A stretch of 64,000 bases of DNA. Origin: Actinacidiphila yanglinensis. GTDB lineage: Bacteria; Actinomycetota; Actinomycetes; Streptomycetales; Streptomycetaceae. The position numbers and the translations under genes are program-made. The stretch covers positions 1 to 64,000 of the forward strand of contig NZ_FNVU01000021.1 of the NCBI RefSeq assembly GCF_900107965.1, read 5' to 3'. Of this stretch, positions 32,357-40,433 are shown one piece after another. How positions within the stretch are numbered: the first letter of the stretch is position 1; each line of letters opens with the position of its first letter. The notes below the pieces were generated by a model. That model did not search any database. It was not told where the DNA came from and saw nothing but the letters and a program-made list of their open reading frames with translations.

Positions 32357-33064
32357 TCAACCGCCGTCGTGGTCGTCGCGTTCGCCGCGGTCGCGATGCT
32401 CGCCGCGGGCCGGCTCGCGGGCGGGCTCGCCGCCCGGCCCCAGCCGCGCCGCCTCCGGGCGGTGCTCCTGCGGGCCGGGGGGTGAACCGGCCCACCAGTC
32501 CAGGCCGTAGCGCTGGAAGAGCTCGGCGCGCAGCCGGGCCACCGGCATCGGGGCGCCCGGCAGCAGCAGGGCCACCGTCGCGCCCATCAACAGCGCCCGC
32601 AGCAGCGGGTACTCCTCCTCCGGGGACTGCGCGCCCCACCGCGCCACCGATTCCCGCAGCAGGGCCGCGAGCCGCTGCTGCTCGGGACACCGGATGAACC
32701 CCTCGTCGGCCAGGATCAGGGACATGTGGGTGCGCATCAGCTTGGTGTGCGTGACCGTCAGCCCGAGGATCGCGTCGATCGCCCGCGCCAGCACCTCCTC
32801 GCCGTCCTCCGCCGGCGGCTCCGCGTCGAGCGCCGCGGCCAGCTCCCGGTTCATCAGGCGGTGCACCGCGGACTGCACCAGCGCGCGCTTGCCCGAGTAG
32901 TAGTACGACACCAGGCCGCGTGCCGAACCCGCCCGCCGCGTGATGTCGGCGAGCGTCGTGGCCTCGTAGCCGCGCTCCTCGACCAGTTCGACGGTGGCCT
33001 GCAGGAGCCGGTCGCGGGAACGCTGACGCATCGCCTCGTTGACCGACGCGCTGCGAGGGGACAT
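32357..33064 (-). CDS. TetR-family transcriptional regulator
   Basis: 235 residues from the second ATG at 33064 (MSPRSASVNEAMRQRSRDR), chosen for GGAG six bases upstream; a longer start at 33106 is unsupported. The helix-turn-helix is TLADITRRAGSARGLVSYYYSGKRALVQ. The effector domain spans ~70-190. The last ~40 residues are charged and repetitive (GGEPAREPARGEHRDRGERDD) and probably disordered. An inverted repeat, TTGGCT-N7-AGCCAA, lies just upstream and suggests autoregulation. No obvious target gene is adjacent. Confidence 0.9.
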   Translation of the reverse strand: MSPRSASVNEAMRQRSRDRLLQATVELVEERGYEATTLADITRRAGSARGLVSYYYSGKRALVQSAVHRLMNRELAAALDAEPPAEDGEEVLARAIDAILGLTVTHTKLMRTHMSLILADEGFIRCPEQQRLAALLRESVARWGAQSPEEEYPLLRALLMGATVALLLPGAPMPVARLRAELFQRYGLDWWAGSPPGPQEHRPEAARLGPGGEPAREPARGEHRDRGERDDHDGG

Positions 33065-33078
33065 GATGAACTCCTGCG

Positions 33079-33097
33079 TTGGCTGGCTGCGAGCCAA
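33079..33097. promoter_or_regulatory. Inverted repeat, likely TetR autoregulatory operator
   Basis: TTGGCT (33079-33084) and AGCCAA (33092-33097) are perfect arms with a 7-nt spacer, 15 bp upstream of the TetR ATG. Read leftward, a TATATT -10-like hexamer immediately precedes it, so bound repressor would block the gene's own promoter. Confidence 0.6.
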
Positions 33098-33145
33098 TAT
33101 ACTCAACGCGACTCGCCGGGCCAGATTGATGGCGGGTGTACGGGG

Positions 33146-33196
33146 ATCGGGCGCCGGTTCCGGCGGAACAGGGGATCGCCGGAACCGGCGCCCGAT
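33146..33196 (-). terminator. Terminator of the HAD gene
   Basis: A perfect 20-bp stem: bases 33146-33165 (ending GGTTCCGGCG) pair with 33177-33196 (starting CGCCGGAACC) over an 11-nt loop. It lies 35 bp beyond the HAD stop, separating that gene from TetR. Confidence 0.9.
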
Positions 33197-33231
33197 GACG
33201 TCGCCCTACGGTCCGTGCCGTTCGCCTGTCA

Positions 33232-33933
33232 TCAGTGCGCCCCCTCCTTGCCGCCGGGCAGGTCGAGCACGGGCAGGAGCGCGTCGGGGCGCCGCTCCAC
33301 AGGCAGCGGGTCCACCAGCAGCACCCGGCAGCCGAGCGCAGCCGCGCCGCCGTCGGCGGCCGGACTGTCCCCGACCATCACGGCCTCCCGCACGTCCGCG
33401 CCCGTGATGCCGAGCGCGTCGAGCGCCACCCGGAACAGCCGCGGGTCCGGCTTCTGCACCTCGTGCTCGTAGCTGAGCACGAAAGCGTCGACGTGGTCCG
33501 CCACCCCGTGCACCCGGAAGATCGGCCGCAGGTCCCACCCGATGTTGCTCACCACGGCCACCGGCACCCCGCGTTCGTGCAGCCGCGCCAGCACCTGCGC
33601 GGTGTCGGGGTACGGCTGCCAGGCGGCCGGTGTCCGGTGCCGCTCGTACAGCGCGTCGTGCACGTCCCACGGCAGACCAGCCGACCGCGACAGGGCGGTG
33701 TACGCCGCCCGGTGCCGCTCGGCGGTCAGGTCCCGCGACTCCCACAGCTCCGCGAGGTCCGCGGGGGGTGCGTCCGGCATCACGCCTCCGGGCTGGGCGC
33801 CGACCCGCTCCAACTCCCCTGCGTACTTCGCGATGTCGACGTCATCCGCCTCGAAGCCCTCGGCCGCGAGCGCGCCCGCGAGCCACCGCTCGCAGGGCTC
33901 GATCCGGAACAGGGTGCCCGAGAAATCGAACAT
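33232..33933 (-). CDS. HAD-superfamily hydrolase with altered motif I
   Basis: 233 residues from the ATG at 33933, with AAGG five bases upstream. HAD motifs: FDFSGTLF (residues 2-9), VAVVSNIGW (motif II), KPDPRLF (motif III Lys) and VMVGDSPAADGGAAALG (motif IV). A cap domain occupies ~15-95, as in subfamily IA. Motif I normally reads DxD; here the second Asp is Ser5. In phosphatases that residue is the general acid/base, whereas dehalogenases and phosphonatases also lack it. The protein may therefore not be a simple phosphatase. The substrate is unknown. Confidence 0.87.
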   Translation of the reverse strand: MFDFSGTLFRIEPCERWLAGALAAEGFEADDVDIAKYAGELERVGAQPGGVMPDAPPADLAELWESRDLTAERHRAAYTALSRSAGLPWDVHDALYERHRTPAAWQPYPDTAQVLARLHERGVPVAVVSNIGWDLRPIFRVHGVADHVDAFVLSYEHEVQKPDPRLFRVALDALGITGADVREAVMVGDSPAADGGAAALGCRVLLVDPLPVERRPDALLPVLDLPGGKEGAH

Positions 33934-34095
33934 GACCGCCTTGATGGTGCCTCCCCGGGTAGTGGCCGCTCGCTTCCAGCATCCCAGACGCGATCCGGCG
34001 GCCTTCGGGGTGCTCCGGGCGGGCGTTCCCGCTGCCTGGCGGAGTGCGGTGGGACCGGTCGATGGGGAGCTGGGCGCCTTGACGCCAGGGGGCGT

Positions 34096-35034
34096 TCAGC
34101 TCAGGGCATGCAGGCCGGGGCCGAAGGTGATGATCAAGGGGACGGCCGGGACCAGCAGCGACAGCAGGGTCAGCCGCAGCCGGTGGGCGACCGGAAGGCG
34201 GGGCGCCGGTGAGAGCAGCCGGTTGACCCGGCCCGGGAGTTCGGCGAGCGGCGCGGGGGACGGGCCGAAGACGCCGCGCGGCTCGTTGAGTTCGACCAGC
34301 GCGAGAGCGGTGGTGAGGCGGCCGAAGCGGCGCGAGGCGGTGTCGTCGGCGGCGAGTTCGATCAGGAGGTGGACCTGGTCGCGGAAGGCGGCGAAGACCG
34401 GGACCTGCGGGAAACCGCCGGCGAGCGCGCCCGCGCAGTGCAGCAGCAGGTCGTGCCGGGCCCGGACGTGGCCCTGCTCGTGGGCGAGGACGGCGTCCAG
34501 CTGGCGGCCCTTGAGCCGGACCAGCGCGGCGGTGGTGATGACGAGCCGCGGCTCGGCGCCGGACAGCCACCACGCGTCGGAGCGGGTGTCCTCCAGCACC
34601 ACCAGCCGCTCCCCGGCCCACACCGACTCGCCGGGCAGCCGGGGCGCGCGCACCCGGAGTTCGGCCCGGCGCGTGCGCCGCCTGCCCCGCGCGGCGCGCA
34701 CCTCGCGGGTGAGCATCGCCGCGGTCCACACACCGCCGAGGGCGAGCAGCACCGCGAGCGCGCCGGCCCACCGGCCGTGGCCCTGCAGCCCGTAAGCGTC
34801 CTCGACGCCGTGCGGAGCGAACGCGAAGACATGGCCGCGGACGGCCGTCCACGCGGCCGAGGCGGTGAGCGCCATCGCGGACACGCAGCACAGCAGCACC
34901 GCGGCGACCACGCACTGCCACACCCACAGGGCGAGTACCGGCTCGCGCTCGGGCCATTCGGCACGGGCGAGCAGACGCGGCGCCGTCGCCGCCGCAAGTG
35001 CGCCGAGCACCAGCAGCACGAACGGGACCGTCAT
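34096..35034 (-). CDS. M56-family membrane metallopeptidase (BlaR1/CopY-partner type)
   Basis: 312 residues from the ATG at 35034 (MTVPFVLLVLGALAAATAP). Membrane segments lie at ~1-20, ~35-60, ~85-110 and near the C-terminus (LTLLSLLVPAVPLIITFGP). The zinc site HEQGH is at residues 185-189, with LIELAADDTASRRFG supplying the third ligand. M56 peptidases usually cleave a BlaI/MecI-type repressor in response to a signal, and in Streptomyces a blaI-like gene usually sits beside them. None is found here: the neighbours are HAD, 162 bp downstream, and DUF5134, 123 bp upstream. Confidence 0.9.
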   Translation of the reverse strand: MTVPFVLLVLGALAAATAPRLLARAEWPEREPVLALWVWQCVVAAVLLCCVSAMALTASAAWTAVRGHVFAFAPHGVEDAYGLQGHGRWAGALAVLLALGGVWTAAMLTREVRAARGRRRTRRAELRVRAPRLPGESVWAGERLVVLEDTRSDAWWLSGAEPRLVITTAALVRLKGRQLDAVLAHEQGHVRARHDLLLHCAGALAGGFPQVPVFAAFRDQVHLLIELAADDTASRRFGRLTTALALVELNEPRGVFGPSPAPLAELPGRVNRLLSPAPRLPVAHRLRLTLLSLLVPAVPLIITFGPGLHALS

Positions 35035-35157
35035 GCTGATCACCCTAGGAGTCGGCTCGCACCGTGTGATGCGGCACCGCACCGATGTGACGCACGACTC
35101 ACATGGGCGACGTGCGGCCTTCGCCCGGGGCGTGCGAGGCGCCGTGGGACGGGGTTC

Positions 35158-35784
35158 TCACATGGCGAGCAGCATGACCACCATGCCCAGCGCCATCGAC
35201 ACCCGGCAGGCGACGGCCACCTCGGGGGCGTGGCGCAGCGGTAAGGACATCGGTGTGGGCGTGGGCGTGGGCGCGGGAGCCGGCGCGGGGCCGGCGACCG
35301 CCGCGCCCGGTATCAGCCCGCCGGCCGCCGGCGCCGGGGCTGGGACCGGCACCGTGACCGCCGCCGATGCGAGCCGGGCGCCCGTACGCAGCACGTAGAC
35401 CGCGAAGTAGAGGAGGAAGAGCCCGGTCGCGACAGCGCTGCCCGCGCCTCCCATGGCCATGCCGCCGCCCGGGTGGGACGGCCCGGACCCGGCCATGGCC
35501 ACCGCCATGTAGACCATCGCGGCCGAGCACACCACGTGGTGCACCCGGTGGCCGGGGGAGTGGGCGCCCGGGAGGACGGCGCGCAGTGCGGCCGCCGTGT
35601 AGACCACCGCGAAGGCGGGGGCGCACCAGGGCCGGGGGTCGAGCACCGAGACCGGCAGCGCCATCAGCGTCATGCCGGCGCCCATCACGGCTTCGTCCCG
35701 GTCCTCGGCGCGCACCAGGCACGCGACGGCCGCCGCCGCGCTGAGCGCCACCAGAAGCCACGCGACCAGCGATGGTCCGTGCAT
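35158..35784 (-). CDS. DUF5134 family membrane protein
   Basis: 208 residues from the ATG at 35784. Five or six membrane segments: SLVAWLLVALSAAAAVACLV, VMGAGMTLMALPVSV, APAFAVVYTAAALRAVL, VVCSAAMVYMAVAMAG, GLFLLYFAVYVLRTG and a C-terminal VACRVSMALGMVVMLLAM. His and Met residues cluster between helices (HSPGHRVHHVVCSAAMVYMAVAM, abbreviated here to its His/Met pattern, then GGGMAMGG), recalling copper-handling membrane proteins. A Pro/Ala/Thr repeat (PAPAPAPTPTPTPM) precedes the last helix. The family often accompanies M56 peptidases, as it does here. Confidence 0.78.
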   Translation of the reverse strand: MHGPSLVAWLLVALSAAAAVACLVRAEDRDEAVMGAGMTLMALPVSVLDPRPWCAPAFAVVYTAAALRAVLPGAHSPGHRVHHVVCSAAMVYMAVAMAGSGPSHPGGGMAMGGAGSAVATGLFLLYFAVYVLRTGARLASAAVTVPVPAPAPAAGGLIPGAAVAGPAPAPAPTPTPTPMSLPLRHAPEVAVACRVSMALGMVVMLLAM

Positions 35785-36031
35785 CACCGATCGCCCCTTC
35801 CCGTCGGCTCTCCCCAGGGCCGGCCGCGGGTCGGTCCCCGCACGCCGCTTGGGTCCTACCCGTCCCTGCGGGCGCGCAGGCAAGCGCACAGGATTGCCCG
35901 GGGGAGTGCGTTCGAGCGGCGCGCGCCCCCCTGCTCCGCCGTTGCACCGCGACGGCGCATGACGGGGACGGGCCCGGATCCGCCGGGGACAGCCCTCGGC
36001 GGCGGACGGCCGCTTCGGTAGCCTGACGGGC

Positions 36032-36565
36032 ATGGACACCGCATCCCTCACCTTCCGCCCCGCCACGCCGGCGGACGTGCCCGCGCTCGTGACCCTGGTC
36101 GAGTCCGCGTACCGCGGCGACGCGAGCCGGGCCGGGTGGACCACCGAGGCCGACCTCATCGAGGGGCAGCGGACCGACCCCCAGGGCGTGCTGGACGTGG
36201 TGGAGAAGCCGGACAGCATGATGGTGGCCGTCGAGCGCGACGGCGAGCTGGTGGCCTGCTGCCAGCTCGAACACCGTGGCGTGCACGCCTACTTCGGCAT
36301 GTTCGCGGTCCGTCCGTCACTGCAGGGCGCCGGGCTCGGCAAGGCGATCATCGCCGAGGCGGAGCGCCTCGCCGCCAAGGAGTGGGGCGTCGCCGAGATG
36401 CACATGACAGTGATCAGCGCGCGGGAGGACCTGATCGCCTGGTACGTGCGGCGCGGCTACACCCGCACCGGCGAGATGTCCCCCTTCCCTTACGGCGAGG
36501 AGCGGTTCGGCCGGCCCGTCCGCGACGACCTCCGGTTCGAGCTGCTGACGAAGAGCCTCGGCTGA
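36032..36565 (+). CDS. GNAT-family N-acetyltransferase
   Basis: 177 residues. Typical GNAT fold: LTFRPATPADVPALVTLVESAYRG at the N-terminus, YFGMFAVRPSLQGAGLGKAIIAEAE (acetyl-CoA pyrophosphate loop, Q-x-x-G-x-G) and ISAREDLIAWYVRRGYTRTGE near the end. The substrate is unknown. A TAGCCT -10-like hexamer ends about 10 bases before the ATG and no ribosome site is evident, so the mRNA may be leaderless. It is divergent from DUF5134 and convergent with the ABC transporter. Confidence 0.9.
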   Translation: MDTASLTFRPATPADVPALVTLVESAYRGDASRAGWTTEADLIEGQRTDPQGVLDVVEKPDSMMVAVERDGELVACCQLEHRGVHAYFGMFAVRPSLQGAGLGKAIIAEAERLAAKEWGVAEMHMTVISAREDLIAWYVRRGYTRTGEMSPFPYGEERFGRPVRDDLRFELLTKSLG

Positions 36566-36585
36566 CCGCTGACCGTTCGGAGTCG

Positions 36586-36615
36586 GCCCGCTCAGAGCCG
36601 GCCCGCTCAGAGCCG
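36586..36615. repeat. 15-bp tandem duplication over the ABC ATPase stop codon
   Basis: GCCCGCTCAGAGCCG occurs twice in tandem (36586-36600, 36601-36615), and a third partial copy continues into the gene. The stop codon of the ATPase gene is inside the second copy, so the end of the coding sequence has been duplicated downstream. Confidence 0.8.
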
Positions 36616-37410
36616 GCCCGCCTCCGTGATGCGCCGCAGGAACTCTTGGGTGCGCTGCCGGCTCGGGGCGCCGAAGACCTCGGCGGGGGTTCCGCGCTCC
36701 AGGACGATCCCGCCGTCGAGGAAGCAGACCTGGTCGGCGACCTCGCGGGCGAACGCCATCTCGTGGGTGGCGATCACCATGGTCATGCCCTCCTCCTTCA
36801 GGTCGCGCACCACCGCCAGCACCTCGCCGACCAGTTCCGGGTCCAGCGCGGCGGTGATCTCGTCGAGGAGCAGCAGGCGCGGCCGGGTCGCCACCGCGCG
36901 CAGCAGGGCGACCCGCTGCTGCTGGCCGCCGCTGAGCCGGTCCGGGTACTCGTGCGCCCGGTCGGCCAGGCCGAGCCGCTCCAGCAGTTCCCGGGCCCTG
37001 CCCTCGGCCTGCTCGCGCGGCTCCTTGTGGACGCGCCGGGGCGCGAGGGTGATGTTGTCCAGCACCGTCATGTGCGGGAAGAGGTTGTACGCCTGGAAGA
37101 CGACGCCGATCCGGCGCCGCACCTCGTCGACGTCCGTGCGGGGGTCGGTGATGTCCTGGCCGTCGAGGAGGATCGCGCCGTCGTCGACGTCCTCCAGCAG
37201 GTTCGCGCAGCGCAGCAGCGTGGACTTGCCCGAGCCGGACGCGCCGATGAGCGCGGTGACGGTGTGCGCGGGCACCTCCAGCGCGATGTCGCGCAGCACC
37301 ACGGTGCCGCCGTACGTCTTGCGGACCGCCTCCATCCGCAGGACCGGCTCCGCGCGCAGCGCCGGCTCGGGTCCGTCCGCCGTACCGGACTTCGGGCCGA
37401 TCGCGCTCAT
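36607..37410 (-). CDS. Polar amino acid ABC transporter, ATP-binding protein
   Basis: 267 residues. Walker A is GASGSGKST, the Q-loop is VFQAYNLFPHMTVLDN, the signature is LSGGQQQR, Walker B is LLLLDEITAALD, and the switch His is in ATHEMAFAREVADQ. This pattern is the GlnQ/HisP family, which drives uptake of polar amino acids. The ATG overlaps the permease stop by 4 bp (37407-37410), so it is the third gene of a coupled binding protein-permease-ATPase operon. An N-terminal extension of ~25 residues precedes the domain. Confidence 0.94.
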   Translation of the reverse strand: MSAIGPKSGTADGPEPALRAEPVLRMEAVRKTYGGTVVLRDIALEVPAHTVTALIGASGSGKSTLLRCANLLEDVDDGAILLDGQDITDPRTDVDEVRRRIGVVFQAYNLFPHMTVLDNITLAPRRVHKEPREQAEGRARELLERLGLADRAHEYPDRLSGGQQQRVALLRAVATRPRLLLLDEITAALDPELVGEVLAVVRDLKEEGMTMVIATHEMAFAREVADQVCFLDGGIVLERGTPAEVFGAPSRQRTQEFLRRITEAGRL

Positions 37411-38369
37411 ACCGCGCCTCCCTGCGACTGCCGCCGGTTCATCCGCGCGGCCACCCAGTCGGTGAAGCGCGTCATGGGGATGGTGATCGCCACGAAGATC
37501 AGACCCGCGATCACGTAGGGCGTGTAGTTGAAGTCGCGGCTGGCGATGATCTGCGCGGCGTAGACGGCGTCCACCGCGCCGCCGATGGAGACCAGGCCGG
37601 TGTCCTTCTGCAGGGACACCAGGTCGTTGAGGAGCGGCGGCACCACCCGGCGGACGGCCTGCGGCAGCACCACGTAGCGCATCGCCTGGGCGTTGCTGAG
37701 TCCGAGCGAACGGGCCGCCGCGCGCTGGCTGGGGTGCACGCTCTCGATGCCCGCGCGGAACACCTCGGCGACGTAGGCGGTGTAGGTCAGGCACAGCGCG
37801 AACGCGCCGAGCAGCACCGGGTTGTTGGTCACCCCGGTCAGCCGCAGTGCCGGGATGCCGAAGACGCACAGCAGGATGCAGATGATCAGCGGCAGCCCGC
37901 GGAAGAAGTCCACGTAGGCGGTCGCCAGGGCGCGTACCGGGAAGAACACCGGGCCGCGCAGGGTGCGCAGCAGGGCCATCAGGAGCCCGGCGACCAGGAC
38001 GATCGCGCCGCACACCGCCAGCAGCCGCAGGTTCAGCCACAGGCCGTGCAGGATCGGGTGGAGGGAGATCCGGGCGTAGTGGGCGTCGAAGAACGTCTGC
38101 CGGGTGCGTTGCCAGCCGGGCGAGTTGACGATCAGTGCGTACAACGCCCCTGCCGTCAGCAGGGTGCTGGCCGAGGCGACGGCGAAGGCGCGCCGGGTGC
38201 GGGTGCGCCGGTAGCGCTCCCTGGCGATCCGCCGCGCCGAGGGGCGGTACCCGTCGTCGCCGCCCTTCCCGCCGGCGGGACCGGGTCCGGCGGGACCGGG
38301 TCCGGCGGGAGGGAACGGCGGCGGTGCGACGTCCTCGCCGCCGCGCTCCTGCCCGTCCCGGACGGTCAC
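37407..38369 (-). CDS. Polar amino acid ABC transporter, permease
   Basis: 320 residues from a GTG at 38369 that overlaps the binding-protein stop (GTGA). The N-terminal ~60 residues are Pro/Gly-rich and cytoplasmic (PPAGPGPAGPGPAGGKGG). The HisM/GlnP-type permease domain follows: LRLLAVCGAIVLVAGLLMALL, YVDFFRGLPLIICILL, and the EAA loop AARSLGLSNAQAMRYVVLPQAVRRVVPPLLN that contacts the ATPase. It ends with RFTDWVAARMNRRQSQGG. Confidence 0.93.
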   Translation of the reverse strand: MTVRDGQERGGEDVAPPPFPPAGPGPAGPGPAGGKGGDDGYRPSARRIARERYRRTRTRRAFAVASASTLLTAGALYALIVNSPGWQRTRQTFFDAHYARISLHPILHGLWLNLRLLAVCGAIVLVAGLLMALLRTLRGPVFFPVRALATAYVDFFRGLPLIICILLCVFGIPALRLTGVTNNPVLLGAFALCLTYTAYVAEVFRAGIESVHPSQRAAARSLGLSNAQAMRYVVLPQAVRRVVPPLLNDLVSLQKDTGLVSIGGAVDAVYAAQIIASRDFNYTPYVIAGLIFVAITIPMTRFTDWVAARMNRRQSQGGAV

Positions 38370-39280
38370 TTGAGCACCGGGGCGTTCACCGCGTCGGACA
38401 GCCACTTCTTCTCCAGCGCGGCGAGCGTGCCGTCCTTGCGCAGCGTGGTGACGGCCTGCGAGACGCAGGGCGTGAGCCTGCTGCCCTTGTCGAGCACCAG
38501 CCCGAACTGCTCCGGTGTGCCGCCCGCCGCGTCGAACTGCCCGATCACCTTGGCGTCGGTGACCTCGGCGCCGGTGATGTAGAACGCGGTCGGCAGGTCG
38601 ACCACGATCCCGTCGACCTGGCCGTTCTTGAGGGCGGCGACCGCGAGGTCGTTGCGCTGGAAGACCGCGGGCTGCTTGGCGGGCTTCACCAGGTCGTCGA
38701 TGACGTCCAGGCTCGTGGTCCCCACCTGGGCGCCCAGCTTGGCGTTCTTCAGGTCGGCCAGCGAGCGCGCCCCGGCGATCTTCGAGCCCTTGGGGACGAC
38801 GACCGCCTGGCGCACGTCGTAGTAGCCGGGGGAGAAGTCCACCGTCTTCTCGCGGGCGGCGGTGATGGAGACCTGGTTGATGTCGATGTCGAAGTCCTTG
38901 GCACCGGGCGCGAAGGCGCTGTTGAACGGCACCTTCTGCCAGACCACCTGGTCGCTGGTGTAACCGAGTTGCTTGGCCACCGCGTAGGCGACCGCCGACT
39001 CGTAACCCTTGCCGTTGGACGGCTTGTTGTCGGCGAACCACGGGTCGTACGCCGGGTTGTCGGTGCCGACGGTGAATTTGCCGGCGGTGTGTGTGGCGAG
39101 TGACGCGGCGGTGCAGGAGCCGGCCGGGGAGGAGGAGTTGGCGGCCGATCCGCCGGAAGGCGAGGACGAGGCCGACGCGTTGCCGTCGTCCTGCGGTGAA
39201 CAGGCGGCCAGGGCCAGGGTGAGCAGGGCGGCCGAGGCGAGGGCCGCGCGGTGACGGGACGGAGGTGTCGCGGGTCGCAT
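38366..39280 (-). CDS. Polar amino acid ABC transporter, substrate-binding lipoprotein
   Basis: 304 residues from the ATG at 39280, with AAGG seven bases upstream. It has a lipoprotein signal, ALLTLALAACSPQ, with the lipobox Cys at about residue 27, then a Ser/Gly-rich linker. The SBP family 3 fold includes GKFTVGTDNPAYDPWFAD, DFDIDINQVSITAAREKTVDFS, GYYDVRQAVVVPKGS and QFGLVLDKGSRLTPCVSQAV. It should bind an amino acid or a related small solute outside the membrane; which one cannot be read. Two Cys in the mature part may form a disulfide. First gene of the operon. Confidence 0.93.
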   Translation of the reverse strand: MRPATPPSRHRAALASAALLTLALAACSPQDDGNASASSSPSGGSAANSSSPAGSCTAASLATHTAGKFTVGTDNPAYDPWFADNKPSNGKGYESAVAYAVAKQLGYTSDQVVWQKVPFNSAFAPGAKDFDIDINQVSITAAREKTVDFSPGYYDVRQAVVVPKGSKIAGARSLADLKNAKLGAQVGTTSLDVIDDLVKPAKQPAVFQRNDLAVAALKNGQVDGIVVDLPTAFYITGAEVTDAKVIGQFDAAGGTPEQFGLVLDKGSRLTPCVSQAVTTLRKDGTLAALEKKWLSDAVNAPVLK

Positions 39281-39391
39281 GGCGGGACCTTGGCACCCGG
39301 CGGGCGGATCTGTCCACGCCATTCGGCCCGCTGTCCGGATGCCGGACCTTTGTGTCCGAGGTGTTTCCGATCCGTGGCGGCGGACGGTCGG

Positions 39392-40084
39392 TCAGGCGCG
39401 CGGCGGCACCGGAAGGTCCCGGCCCTGCGCGGGCGGCAGGTCGGTCGCCGCGCCGTCCAGGCCGAGCGCGCGGGCCAGCGCCCAGTCCTGCGGGGTGTTG
39501 ACGGTCCACGCCATGACGGCGATACCGGCGGCATGGCAGCGGCGCACCGTGTCGAGGGTGAGCCGCGTGAGGTCGAGACTGACCAGGCGGGCGCCGACCG
39601 CCTGCGCGCGCGGCACGACGTCGGGGCCGGACGCGCCGGCCACCAGCACGGTGGCGACCCCGGGCAGCAGGGTGTGGATCTCGGCGAGCGCCTCGTCGTG
39701 GAAGGACAGCACGCTGACCCTGCTCGTCTCGCCGCGCTCGCGCAGGGTCGCGGCGAGCACCCGGGCGGCGGCGGTGTCCTTGATCTCGGCCTGGATCGGG
39801 CGGGCCACCGCGTCCAGGACCTCCTCGAAGACCGGCACTCGCTCGCCCAGCCCCGCGTCCAGGCCGCGGACCTCGGCGAGGGTGAGGTCGCGGATCTGGC
39901 CCTTGCCGTCGGTGGTGCGGTCGACCGAGCCGTCGTGCATGACGACCAGGGCGCCGTCCTTGCTCAGGTGCAGGTCCAGCTCGATCTGGTCCACGCCCTC
40001 GCGCTCCGCGCGCCGGAAGGACCGCAGGGTGTTCTCCGGCTCGACGCCCATGACGCCGCGGTGGCCGACGGTGAGGAAGCTCAT
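39392..40084 (-). CDS. Glycerophosphodiester phosphodiesterase
   Basis: 230 residues. The GDPD signature is complete: GHRGVMGVEPENTLRSF, EGVDQIELDLHLSKDG, LVVMHDGSVDRTTDGKG, PIQAEIKD and VMAWTVNTPQDWALA. His8, the E-x-D pair and the second His form the metal and catalytic centre. No signal peptide, so it is cytoplasmic, hydrolysing glycerophosphodiesters to glycerol 3-phosphate and an alcohol. It lies 111 bp upstream of the ABC operon on the same strand. Confidence 0.94.
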   Translation of the reverse strand: MSFLTVGHRGVMGVEPENTLRSFRRAEREGVDQIELDLHLSKDGALVVMHDGSVDRTTDGKGQIRDLTLAEVRGLDAGLGERVPVFEEVLDAVARPIQAEIKDTAAARVLAATLRERGETSRVSVLSFHDEALAEIHTLLPGVATVLVAGASGPDVVPRAQAVGARLVSLDLTRLTLDTVRRCHAAGIAVMAWTVNTPQDWALARALGLDGAATDLPPAQGRDLPVPPRA

Positions 40085-40433
40085 GGGGGCACCCTAACCA
40101 CGCCCCGTCCGGCCGAGGCGACCATCGTCCGAACACGCCGTGACGAGCGGGTGTGCCCCGCCCCCCGCCCCTGCCGCCACCCCTGGCGCCGGCCGCGTAC
40201 GCCGGCGGTCGTGCTCCGGTGGCCCGCCGCGTGGTGGTGTGCTCCGGTGGCGGCGGGCACCCCGCACATCCCTGGCGATGCCGCAACTTTTGGCGCCACA
40301 TCCAGGCGACCGGCCGTAAAAACAACGGCTCTTGGCCCCTCCGGCAGGACGATCTCAAGGAAGTGACCTTGTACGCGGAGGCCGCCCATGGATACGCTGG
40401 TCCGACGACAGTTTCTTTTGCGAAGGAGGGGTC
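40085..40433 (+). promoter_or_regulatory. Upstream region of the DUF6421 operon
   Basis: No gene is seen in these 349 bp. TTGTAC (40369-40374) and TACGCT (40393-40398), 18 bp apart, form a plausible promoter with a start site near 40405. The inverted repeat CAAGG-N6-CCTTG (40356-40371) overlaps the -35 and may be an operator. AAGGAGG lies just before the ATG. Confidence 0.5.
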
